This document shows, one piece after another, positions 24,715 through 33,061 of a stretch of DNA of 64,000 bases. The stretch spans positions 98,850 to 162,849 of the forward strand of contig DASXFC010000038.1 in assembly GCA_036489775.1 (NCBI GenBank). Direction: 5' to 3'. Numbering within the stretch: position 1 is the first letter of the stretch; each line of letters begins with the position of its first letter. The notes beneath the pieces were generated by a model, which was not told where the DNA came from, ran no database searches, and saw only the letters and a list, made by a program, of their open reading frames with translations. The stretch comes from Bog-473 sp036489775. Lineage in GTDB: Bacteria; Actinomycetota; Acidimicrobiia; Acidimicrobiales; RAAP-2. A program made the translations under genes and the position numbers.

Positions 24715-25988
24715 ACGCCGACCGGGGCCTTGCAGCCGCGCAGGACGGCCTGCACCTGCCAGCCGCCTTCGCACCGCGGCCCGGCCCGCAGCGTCCCGCC
24801 GAAGGCGGCGGCCCGCTCGGCCATGCCGGTGACCCCGTGACCGCTCCCGTTGACCGGCGCCGGAACCGGTGCGCGGTCGGGCGCACCGTCGTCGGTCACC
24901 TCGACCGCCACCTCGGGATCGTCGTAGGCGATGGCCACGGTGACCGACTGCGGCTGGGCGTGCTTCATGGAGTTGGTCAGCGCCTCCTGCACGATGCGGT
25001 ACACGGTGAGCTGGGCGGCGGCGGAGAGAGCGAAGGGCTGTCCCGATTCCTCCACGGTCACCGCCAGCCCGGTGGCCCGCACCCGTTCCACCAAGGCGGA
25101 CAGCTCGTCCAGTCCCGGTTGGGGAGCCAGCGACGGCGCCTCGGCCGTCGCCGCCCCGTCGCGCAGGACGCCGAGCATGCGGCGCATGTCGAGCAGGGCC
25201 TGGCGCCCGGCGCCCGACACCTCCTGCATGGCTTCAGCGGCCCGTTCGGGGTTGGCCCGCTGCGCCGAAGTGGCGGCGTCGGCCAGGGTGACCATGACCT
25301 GGAGGTTGTGTGAGACCACGTCGTGCATCTCGCGGGCGATGCGGGCCCGTTCCATCGCGGCGGCCAGGGTGGCTTGCTGATCGCGCTCGCGTTCGAGTTG
25401 TTGGGCCCGTTCGACCAGGAACACCATCTGGCTGCGCAGGGCGCGCACCACCACCCCGGCCAGCAGCGCGGTGACGGCCAGACCGGTCAGGAAGACGACC
25501 GCCTTGACGTGGTTGTCGACGGGCCGCCAGCGAATGGTGGCCAGGGCCACGCCCAGCTCGACGGTGAGCGAGGCGGCCAAGACCTGGACCCAGTGTGACG
25601 TGGCGGCCACGGTGTAGAGCGCCACCAGCAGCGCAGCGTCGGCCAGCAGCGGGCCGGTGACCAACCACTGGCACAGAGCAATGGCCGCCATGAAGGCGAA
25701 CACGGCAATCGGGGCCTTGCGCCGCAAGACCAGCGGGGCGCTCAGGGCGACGCTGAAGGCGATGTCCCCGCCCGGAGCGCCGTTGCGCAGCATGGTCCCG
25801 GCGGCCATCAGGAAGAGGCCCACGGCGATGCAGGTGTCGACTACGTAGGCGTAGCGGCGGTCCCAGGCCCGGAGTTCCTCCCAGATGCGCCAGGCCCAAC
25901 TGAGTTGGCCCGAGGTGTCGCCGGTCCCGGTCAGCTCCGGCAGTGGACCCCACTGCAGCCAGGGCGGTCGTTGGTCGGTGGGCGACAT
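24711..25988 (-). CDS. NarL-family sensor histidine kinase (HisKA_3 type)
   Basis: 425 residues from ATG at 25988 (GAGGAAG ribosome-binding site 8 bases upstream). The N-terminal half has about five membrane segments with few outside loops, typical of intramembrane-sensing kinases paired with ABC exporters. HisKA_3: RARIAREMHDVVSHNLQVMV with the phospho-His; ATPase: NSMKHAQPQSVTVAIAYDD, then HGVTGMAERAAAFGGTLRAG. Divergent from the ABC transporter at 26192, with 203 bases between. Confidence 0.92.
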   Translation of the reverse strand: MSPTDQRPPWLQWGPLPELTGTGDTSGQLSWAWRIWEELRAWDRRYAYVVDTCIAVGLFLMAAGTMLRNGAPGGDIAFSVALSAPLVLRRKAPIAVFAFMAAIALCQWLVTGPLLADAALLVALYTVAATSHWVQVLAASLTVELGVALATIRWRPVDNHVKAVVFLTGLAVTALLAGVVVRALRSQMVFLVERAQQLERERDQQATLAAAMERARIAREMHDVVSHNLQVMVTLADAATSAQRANPERAAEAMQEVSGAGRQALLDMRRMLGVLRDGAATAEAPSLAPQPGLDELSALVERVRATGLAVTVEESGQPFALSAAAQLTVYRIVQEALTNSMKHAQPQSVTVAIAYDDPEVAVEVTDDGAPDRAPVPAPVNGSGHGVTGMAERAAAFGGTLRAGPRCEGGWQVQAVLRGCKAPVGV

Positions 25989-26178
25989 CAGTACTTCCTC
26001 AGGGCGCGAGCCGAACCACGAGCGTAGTGGGAGCGCACGGGGGCGCCCGGTCGAGGTGGGCCCAGATGACACCGCTCCAGCCTGGGGGACGGCCGGGGGC
26101 GGCCACCTCATCCAAAAGAATGAATCGGTCGCTGCCCAATCATTCTCCTGGCCACTGCCCCGGTCGGGCCCACCCCCG

Positions 26179-26184
26179 TACCGT
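26179..26184 (+). promoter_or_regulatory. TACCGT -10 box before the ABC transporter operon
   Basis: TACCGT ends 7 bases before the ATG at 26192 and no Shine-Dalgarno lies between, the same geometry as at four other genes. Confidence 0.4.
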
Positions 26185-26191
26185 CGGGGCC

Positions 26192-27165
<974 letters not shown>

Positions 27166-27169
<4 letters not shown>

Positions 27170-27963
27170 ACCCGTCCCTCGTCCTGGCCTCGTTCCGCAG
27201 CGAATGGATCAAGCTGCGCCGTCGCACCCTGCTCTTCGGCACCTTCGGCGGGCTGGCCGCGGCAGCGTCGCTCTTCATGGTCCTGGTCTTCACCCAGGCC
27301 GCCATGCGGGGAGGAGGCAGTGACCTCCCGAGCCTGCAGCAGCTCGCTCAGCCCAACGGCCTCATCCATGGGCTGGATCGCGCCATCATCCTGCTGGGCA
27401 TCGTCGCCTTCGGGATCTCGGCGGCCCAGATCGCCTCCGAGTACAGCCTCGGTACCTTGCGTCAGCTCCTGGTGCGCCAACCGCGCCGGGCTGGACTGTT
27501 GACCGGCAAATTCCTGGCCGTGATCTCGTTCCTGGTGTGCGCCGTCGCCTTCGCCGCCGTGGTGGCGTTCGGTGCGGCGTTGCTGATGGCGGCGGCCCGG
27601 CATGTCCCGGTGGGTGCCTGGTTCTCGGGTACCGGCGTCAGCGATCTGCTCAAAGCGTTGGGCGATTTGTTGCTCGGCGTAACCGGCTTCGCCACCCTCG
27701 GTCTGATGGTCGGACTGTTCCTGCGGTCATCCGTCTTCGCCGTGATCCTGGGCTTCGCCTACCTGTTGCCGGTCGAGCAGCTGGTCATGCGCATCTTCCC
27801 TTCGACTATCCACTGGCTCCCCGGCCAGTTGCTGCAATCAGTGGGATCAGGGGGCGGAGAGGGTTCAGCCTTCGGACGCTCCCTCCTCCTCAGCGCGCTC
27901 TACCTGGCCGTAGTGAGCGGGGCGGCACTGGTGTACTTCAGCCGGCGCGACGTGACGGCATGA
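27166..27963 (+). CDS. ABC transporter permease (ABC2 type)
   Basis: 265 residues overlapping the ATPase by 4 bases. It begins NPSLVLASFRSEWIKLRRRT, the usual opening of ABC2 permeases (ASFRSEWIK), and has six hydrophobic segments: about 22-42, 75-90, 108-135, 150-180, 180-205 and 235-255. It includes SEYSLGTLRQLLVRQPRRAG, a cytosolic loop typical of the family. Forms the membrane part of the exporter. Confidence 0.9.
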
Positions 27964-27997
27964 AGTCCTTGCGGATCCTCGATCTGGTGCCCGGGCC

Positions 27998-28873
27998 CTA
28001 CAGCCGGCGGGCCGTCTCCCGGCAGCTCTCGAGGTTGTCGAAGGTCTGGCCGACGTCGCCGGCGCTGAAAGCGAAGAAGAGGGCCGCCACCGCGTCGGCG
28101 CCCGCCTCGGCGTACTGCTCCACCCGCTCGGGCGTCAGCTCCTGAAAGTAGGGGCACACCGTGATGCGCAGGTCGGTTCGGCTCCGACCCGCGGCCTCCA
28201 ACTCCTTATCAAGCTCGGCCAACCCGGTCGCCAGCTCCTCGGGCGAGCGGTTGAAGGTGTGCCAGCCCTGACCGGAGCGGGCCACCCGGCGTAGCGCCGG
28301 TGCCGTCTCCCCTCCGAAGTGCAGTGGCGGGTGCGGGGTCTGGATCGGCTTGGGGAACATCTCGCACGGCGGCAAGGTATAGGTAGTGCCCGAGTACGAC
28401 GAGGTGTCGTCGCACCACAGCGTGCGGAGCACCTCGAGGTACTCGTCAGTGCGTAGGCCGCGCTGCTCCCACGGCACGCCCAGCGCGTCGAACTCCTCGC
28501 GCAGCCAGCCCACTCCGACACCCAGGTCGACCCGGCCGCCGGAGAGCCAGTCGAGCGATGAGACCTCCTTGGCCGTGTAGACGGGATTGCGCTGGGGCAG
28601 CAGCAACATGGCCGTGCCCAGACGCACCGTGGTGGTGCGCGCCGCCAGGTAGGAAAGCGTGATCATGGGGTCGAGCAGTCCCGAACCCGACGGGGCCGGT
28701 ATGCGGCCGTCGGCGGCGTAGGGGTACGAGCTGGCGTACTCGCTGAAGAGGACCACGTGTTCGCCCACCCACAGGGTGGCGATCTCGCGGGCTTCGGCTT
28801 CGGCGGCCACGACATCGAGCAACTCGAACGTGGTCATCGGGCTGGCCGTCGGTAACCACAGGTCGAACTGCAC
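27998..28873 (-). CDS. F420-dependent LLM-class oxidoreductase
   Basis: 291 residues starting at the GTG immediately after the TetR stop. TIM-barrel LLM motifs: TLWVGEHVVLFSEYASSYPY, VRLGTAMLLLPQRNPVYTAK, LSGGRVDLGVGVGWLREEFD, ALGVPWEQRGLRTDEYLEVL and HFGGETAPALRRVA. Matches the TIGR03619-type F420 subgroup as I remember it. Substrate unknown. With TetR and P450 upstream on the same strand, it probably acts in the same pathway. Confidence 0.9.
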   Translation of the reverse strand: MQFDLWLPTASPMTTFELLDVVAAEAEAREIATLWVGEHVVLFSEYASSYPYAADGRIPAPSGSGLLDPMITLSYLAARTTTVRLGTAMLLLPQRNPVYTAKEVSSLDWLSGGRVDLGVGVGWLREEFDALGVPWEQRGLRTDEYLEVLRTLWCDDTSSYSGTTYTLPPCEMFPKPIQTPHPPLHFGGETAPALRRVARSGQGWHTFNRSPEELATGLAELDKELEAAGRSRTDLRITVCPYFQELTPERVEQYAEAGADAVAALFFAFSAGDVGQTFDNLESCRETARRL

Positions 28874-29494
28874 TCAGCCTCCCAGGCCCCGGCTCACGAA
28901 ATCGCAGATCTCCCCGGCGGCCAGATCGATGGGCACCGGTTCGGGCTCGCCGGCCCGGATGGAGATGGCGCCGTAGATCTGCTGGCCGATCAGGTTGACG
29001 GCGCGGTCCACGTCGAGATCGGCGCGGAACGTCTTGGACTCGATCCCGCGCACCACGATGTCCTCGAGCAGGCGGATCATGTCCAGCCCGATCAACATCA
29101 GCGCACCGCCCACCGCCTCCGAGCCGGCTGCCCCGGTTGATTGCGTGGCCATGGCCAGCCGGAAGAAGGCGGGGTTCTCGTCGATGCGGCCGAGTATCCC
29201 GCGCACCACGGCCCCCAACCGCTCGAGGGCGGTGGAGTCTTCTTCGAAGACGAGGGCGAAGGCCTCGCTCAGCTCGTCGTACATGGACTGCACGCAGGCC
29301 TTCAGCAACTCGTCGCGGTTGGCGAAGTAGACGTAGAGGGTCGAGCGGGCCACGCCGGTATTGGTGGCGATCTCGTCCATCGAGACCTCGGTGGTGCCCC
29401 GCTCACCGAAGATCCGGCGTGACGTCTCGATGATCTGCTCCCGCCGGAAGTCGCGGATGACCTCCTTCAGGGCGTCCGGTGCGCGTCGCGCCAT
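28874..29494 (-). CDS. TetR family transcriptional regulator
   Basis: 206 residues. N-terminal helix-turn-helix: EQIIETSRRIFGERGTTEVS, MDEIATNTGVARSTLYVYF and ANRDELLKAC. The C-terminal 140 residues form an all-helical ligand domain of no specific class. It lies between a P450 and an F420 oxidoreductase, all minus strand, 37 bases after the P450 stop. The palindrome at 30791-30811 ahead of the P450 gene is the likely operator, giving autoregulation of the three-gene unit. Confidence 0.92.
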   Translation of the reverse strand: MARRAPDALKEVIRDFRREQIIETSRRIFGERGTTEVSMDEIATNTGVARSTLYVYFANRDELLKACVQSMYDELSEAFALVFEEDSTALERLGAVVRGILGRIDENPAFFRLAMATQSTGAAGSEAVGGALMLIGLDMIRLLEDIVVRGIESKTFRADLDVDRAVNLIGQQIYGAISIRAGEPEPVPIDLAAGEICDFVSRGLGG

Positions 29495-29531
29495 CGCCGC
29501 TTCTCCTCTCCTGCCTGAACCGGCTCAGCGA

Positions 29532-30770
29532 TCAGGCGCCGAGCCGGGCTGCAGGGGTGAACGCTACCGGGAGGTGCTTGACCCCGTTGATGAACTGCGA
29601 CTGCAGGCGCTGCACGTCGCCGGCCTGGTGGATGTCGGGCATGCGGTCGAGCAGGTGCTCGTACATCACCCGGATCTCCATGCGGGCCAGGTTGGTGCCG
29701 AGGCAGAAGTGCGGACCCCCGCCCCCGAAGGCGATATGGGGGTTGGGGTCGCGCCCGACGTCGAAGGCGTCGGGGTTCTCGAAGACGTCCTCGTCCCGGT
29801 TCGCCGAGCAGTGGTAGAAGACGACCTTGTCGCCCTCCGAGATCTTGGTCCCGCTCAGCTCCAGGTCGCACATGGCGGTGCGGCGGAAGTTCATGACGGG
29901 GGAGACGAAGCGCAGCATCTCGTCGGCCGCGGTAGGCAGCAGCGAGTGGTCCTGGCGCAGGCGCTCCCACTGGTCAGGGTGCTCGAAGAAGGCGTGCATG
30001 CCGCCCGAGATCAGGTTGCGGGTGGTCTCGTTCCCGGCCACCGTCAACAACAAGAAGAACAACTCGAGCTCCATGTCGCTCAAGCGCTCGCCCTCGACCT
30101 CGACCGACGTCAGCACGCTCATCAGGTCCTCGTGGGGATTGATGCGCTTCTCGCTGTAGAGGGCCGAGGCATAGGCGTAGAGCTCCATGGCGGAATCGAG
30201 GGCCAGCGCGGCCTGGTCCTGGTATTCGGGGTCCTCGCTGCCCACCATGCGGTTGGACCACTCGAACATCTTGTGGCGGTCCTCCTGGGGCACACCGAGC
30301 AACTCGGCGATCACCTGCAGCGGCAGTTCGGCTGAGATGTCGGTCACGAAGTCGGCCGTCCCCGCCTCGATGACCCCGTCGATGATGGAGTCGGTCGACC
30401 GGTGGATGGACTCCTCGAGGTCGCGCACCATGCGCGGCGTGAAGCCCTTGTTCACCAGGCGCCGGTAGCGGGTGTGCAGCGGCGGGTCCATGTTCAGCAT
30501 CATCAGGGACTGTTGGGCGATCTCATCGTCGCCCAGCTCGAAGGGCATGGTGCCCCGGGCGGCCGAGCTGAAGCGCTCGTAGTCACGGTTGACCGTGACG
30601 CAGTCCTCGTAGCGGGTCACGGCCCAGTAACCCGGCCCGTTGGCCTCGGCCTGCCAGAAGACGGGGTCGTGGCGGCGCAGCTGGGTCAGCCACTCATGGG
30701 GAACCCCCGACACGAAGTTGCGGGAATCGGAAAGGTCGACGGGGGCCACGCTGGCCTGGGTGCCTGACAT
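29532..30770 (-). CDS. Cytochrome P450
   Basis: 412 residues. I-helix FLLLTVAGNETTRNLISGG (the acid-Thr pair appears as NETT), K-helix ExxR in ADEMLRFVSP, meander HCSANRDEDVFENPDAFDVG, and haem-binding loop FGGGGPHFCLGTNLARMEIR with the thiolate Cys at residue 356. Complete and normal length for a soluble bacterial P450, which would use ferredoxin partners not found in this window. It resembles mycobacterial-type P450s that act on steroids, fatty acids or terpenes, but the substrate is not readable. Ribosome-binding site AAGGAGG lies 11 bases upstream. Confidence 0.95.
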   Translation of the reverse strand: MSGTQASVAPVDLSDSRNFVSGVPHEWLTQLRRHDPVFWQAEANGPGYWAVTRYEDCVTVNRDYERFSSAARGTMPFELGDDEIAQQSLMMLNMDPPLHTRYRRLVNKGFTPRMVRDLEESIHRSTDSIIDGVIEAGTADFVTDISAELPLQVIAELLGVPQEDRHKMFEWSNRMVGSEDPEYQDQAALALDSAMELYAYASALYSEKRINPHEDLMSVLTSVEVEGERLSDMELELFFLLLTVAGNETTRNLISGGMHAFFEHPDQWERLRQDHSLLPTAADEMLRFVSPVMNFRRTAMCDLELSGTKISEGDKVVFYHCSANRDEDVFENPDAFDVGRDPNPHIAFGGGGPHFCLGTNLARMEIRVMYEHLLDRMPDIHQAGDVQRLQSQFINGVKHLPVAFTPAARLGA

Positions 30771-30790
30771 GTCGGACGGTGCCTCCTTCG

Positions 30791-30811
30791 TATCGGACAG
30801 GCTGTCCGATA
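30791..30811. promoter_or_regulatory. Perfect palindromic operator upstream of the P450 gene
   Basis: TATCGGACAG (30791-30800), one central base, then CTGTCCGATA (30802-30811): a 10+1+10 perfect inverted repeat 20-41 bases before the P450 start. Length and symmetry fit a TetR dimer site, and the TetR gene is the next gene of the same transcript. The symmetry is seen directly; binding is inferred. Confidence 0.7.
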
Positions 30812-30860
30812 GATGAGATCGTAAGTCCAGTGTCTGCAGCCGTCAATCAGCCCCAGTTGC

Positions 30861-31148
30861 CTAGCTGGGGTCGGCGGGCGGGTCCGGCCCGGGCTCGGCC
30901 GGGAACACCGCGATGGCTTTGGTGGGGTCGTCGGGATCGAGCAGGACCCTCATCCGCCCCGGGTCGTCGGGGGGATCACCCGGAGCAGGTGCGCTGACCA
31001 CCGGTTTGACGTCGCTTGGGTCGAAGATCTCCTTCAGCCCGAAGGCGATGCCGGTGGCGATGGCACCGATGGCCGATCGCTTCCGCCAGGCCTCGAACCG
31101 GCGGGACGGCATCTGTTCGGCCAGGACCTCTTCGGCTGCTTCGACCAC
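30861..31148 (-). CDS. Conserved-looking small protein, unknown function
   Basis: 95 residues. VEAAEEVLAEQMPSRRFEAW then RKRSAIGAIATGIAFGLKEI is a basic amphipathic opening with a short Ala/Gly/Ile hydrophobic patch, followed by a Pro/Asp-rich acidic tail (APAPGDPPDDPGRM, LLDPDDPTKAIAVFPAEPG). I recall no named family; similar short proteins with a charged tail occur in actinobacteria. Start uncertain (GTG at 31148, no clear ribosome-binding site). Confidence 0.5.
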   Translation of the reverse strand: MVEAAEEVLAEQMPSRRFEAWRKRSAIGAIATGIAFGLKEIFDPSDVKPVVSAPAPGDPPDDPGRMRVLLDPDDPTKAIAVFPAEPGPDPPADPS

Positions 31149-31240
31149 CGGGGGGAGATCGGCGCCGTCGTCAGCAGGAGCGGGGGGAGATCCGATGCTC
31201 CCATGCTGCCCCAGCGGGACCCCCTGCGCTGGGCGCCGCC

Positions 31241-31759
31241 TCAGACCCGGGCCAGGCCGCGGCGGATGTCCCAGAGGTGGTGGTGCACCTCGTGCGCGTT
31301 GCGTGAGGCCACGTCGTGGGCGCAGATACTGCCGGCCACCGGGTGCGGGGTCGAGGAGTCGTGCGGCGTCTCGAGGGCGGCCGTGCGCCAGGCGTCAGCC
31401 GCCGCGATGAGGGCGATGAGGCCAACCCGGGGGGAGAGGTGGTCATAGGAGCGGGTTTCGGCCAGCACGTTCTCGTCGAAGTTGGGGACGCCAAAGGCCG
31501 GGTCGGCGCTGATGGTCCAGAAGCGCTCGGTGCCGCAGCGCAGCACGTCGACGGTGTGCCAGACGTAGCGGCTGGCCGACCACAGCCCGGGTTCGACTTC
31601 GGCTGACGGATCGAGCTGGGACAGCACCTGGCCGAACTCGGCCACGTCCCGGACGCAACGCCCGACGATGGCGTCGTAGTCGGTGACGTCCCAATCGAAA
31701 GCGCACTCCGGGCAGAGGCCGATGTGCTCCTCCCAGGGGTCGAACGGCTCGTCGCTCAC
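31241..31759 (-). CDS. DinB/maleylpyruvate-isomerase-type protein
   Basis: 172 residues from a GTG at 31759 that overlaps the stop of the CxxC protein (GTGA). It has an N-terminal Cys pair (LCPECAFDWD), then DYDAIVGRCVRDVAEFGQVL, SASRYVWHTVDVLRCGTERF (first His) and ICAHDVASRNAHEVHHHLWD with a cluster of His near the C-terminus. That distribution of His is typical of the DinB metal-binding four-helix bundle (DUF664/MDMPI-like). Coupled with the small zinc-finger-like protein upstream. Substrate unknown. Confidence 0.78.
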   Translation of the reverse strand: MSDEPFDPWEEHIGLCPECAFDWDVTDYDAIVGRCVRDVAEFGQVLSQLDPSAEVEPGLWSASRYVWHTVDVLRCGTERFWTISADPAFGVPNFDENVLAETRSYDHLSPRVGLIALIAAADAWRTAALETPHDSSTPHPVAGSICAHDVASRNAHEVHHHLWDIRRGLARV

Positions 31760-31992
31760 TGATCGTCCCGTCCCTTGCCCATGTGCCAGCTCCGACAGAT
31801 GTCGCACTCATAGACATTGAGCTCCACCCCGGTTGCCAGGCGGCGTTCGTCGGCCGCCCCGGCGGCTTGGGCCTGGGTGGCGAAGCTGCTCTTGGGGGAG
31901 CCGTCCGCCCGCCAATGGGTGCCCAGGGTGAACGGGCGGTCGTCGTGCTCGTGGTGCCGCGTCCCATGTCGGTGACGACCTCGGCGTGCCAT
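31756..31992 (-). CDS. Small protein with CxxC motif
   Basis: 78 residues: basic His/Arg-rich opening (MARRGRHRHGTRHHEHDDRP), a central FTLGTHWRADGSPKSSFATQ, and NVYECDICRSWHMGKGRDDQ at the C-terminus. The C-x-x-C followed by W-H could bind one metal ion, but only if another ligand pair comes from the His-rich N-terminus. It is translationally coupled to the DinB-type gene. No family recognised with confidence. Confidence 0.6.
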   Translation of the reverse strand: MARRGRHRHGTRHHEHDDRPFTLGTHWRADGSPKSSFATQAQAAGAADERRLATGVELNVYECDICRSWHMGKGRDDQ

Positions 31993-32245
31993 GGGACCAG
32001 TTTGGCCTGCCGGCCAGTGTCTGACGCCGGTTCAAACCCCGGTCCGGGCGCGCCCCGACGCGCCGTGATCCGACGGAGGGGGAAAAGGGTCGAACCAGGC
32101 GCGCCGAGGACAAGGCGCAGCCTACGAGAGGCCTGCGCAAAAAACGAGGGTAATGAGCCGGATCTCTAATGAACCGCCTAGCCCGCTGCTAAGCAAATCT
32201 TTGTCTAAGCCCAGATCAGAACGGTCGAGCATTTCAAAAGGCTGT

Positions 32246-32274
32246 TTGCACTCTCGATTGGCCTTTGTCATCAT
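32246..32274 (+). promoter_or_regulatory. Candidate promoter of lsr2, leaderless
   Basis: TTGCAC (32246-32251), a 17-base spacer and CATCAT (32269-32274), 6 bases before the lsr2 ATG, with no ribosome-binding site. It is in a local AT-richer stretch (about 32150-32280) unlike the surrounding GC-rich DNA, which also fits an Lsr2-binding autoregulatory site. Confidence 0.4.
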
Positions 32275-32280
32275 GCTCTT

Positions 32281-32622
32281 ATGGCAAAAACCGTAATCGT
32301 GAAGCTGACCGACGATATTGACGGGGGCGACGCAGAGGAAACCGTCTACTTTGCGCTGGACGGAAAGTCCTATGAGATCGATGTCAACACGTCTAATGCC
32401 CATGCCATTCGTGAGGCGCTAAAGCCCTTTATTGCCAAGGGCCGCCCCAGTGCGAACCGCCCCCGCGCCGTCCGCGCCTTCAACGGGGGTGGCGAGAAGA
32501 CCCTGTTCTCCCAGCTGAGCAGTGAGGAGAAGGAGCGGTTCCGGGCCTGGGCCAACATGGCCACCGCCCGCCGGATCAGCGATGCCCGGGTCAACAGCTG
32601 GATCGCCGCCGGGCGCCCCTAA
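32281..32622 (+). CDS. lsr2: Lsr2 nucleoid-associated protein
   Basis: 113 residues. The N-terminal dimerisation half is MAKTVIVKLTDDIDGGDAEE, then TVYFALDGKSYEIDVNT and AIREALKPFIAKG. The C-terminal DNA-binding half (about 75-113) resembles the Lsr2 E3-binding-like fold but the canonical 'RGR' AT-hook-type motif is replaced by basic and aromatic residues (RARAFNGG-like RAVRAFNGGGEKT, RFRAWANMATARRISDARVN). Lsr2 is the actinobacterial H-NS-like xenogeneic silencer that coats AT-rich DNA. Monocistronic. Confidence 0.88.
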   Translation: MAKTVIVKLTDDIDGGDAEETVYFALDGKSYEIDVNTSNAHAIREALKPFIAKGRPSANRPRAVRAFNGGGEKTLFSQLSSEEKERFRAWANMATARRISDARVNSWIAAGRP

Positions 32623-32710
32623 GCGGCCCGCTAGGCGCCCCTAGAGCCGCCGTTTACGACGGCCGCCATCAAGAAGAGGGCTTTCTTCCTGGCTATGGCC
32701 GCCGCCTTAC

Positions 32711-33013
32711 TCAGAGGCCGAGGGTCCCGTAGGTGTTGCAGAGGCCGAGGACTTCGATCAGCAGGAAGGCTCCCACCACGACGAGCACGAACGGAGCCCG
32801 CCAGCGGGCGATCCGACCGGTGCCGGCCGGTGCCATGTACCACGAGGGCAGCACGCCGGTGAAGGGCCCGGCCGCCAAGGAGATGGGCATCGCATCGGGC
32901 TCGAGGGGAAGGGAAGGGTCGGCGGCCAACGCCAACGCCGTGAGCTCTTCGTCGCTGATGGGCGACTCGGTCTGCGGGTCCTCGAGCACTCCATGACCTC
33001 CTGGCGCCGTCAC
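32711..33013 (-). CDS. Small single-span membrane protein
   Basis: 100 residues: acidic N-terminal half (EDPQTESPISDEELTALALA), a central PFTGVLPSWYMAPAGTGRIA, and a C-terminal membrane segment RWRAPFVLVVVGAFLLIEVL. Orientation is probably N-in. I recognise no family; proteins of this pattern are common in actinobacteria. Started at GTG 33013. Downstream of the HtrA gene on the same strand. Confidence 0.6.
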   Translation of the reverse strand: MTAPGGHGVLEDPQTESPISDEELTALALAADPSLPLEPDAMPISLAAGPFTGVLPSWYMAPAGTGRIARWRAPFVLVVVGAFLLIEVLGLCNTYGTLGL

Positions 33014-33061
33014 CGGTCCACCGGGACGGCTACCAGAAGAGTCTAGGGAGCCGAGGCCTTC

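Noticed and set aside
32020..32065. A T-arm-like sequence (GGTTCAAACCCCGG) suggesting another tRNA
   Set aside because: The candidate T-stem has a mismatch, and no acceptor, D-arm or anticodon arm pairs nearby.
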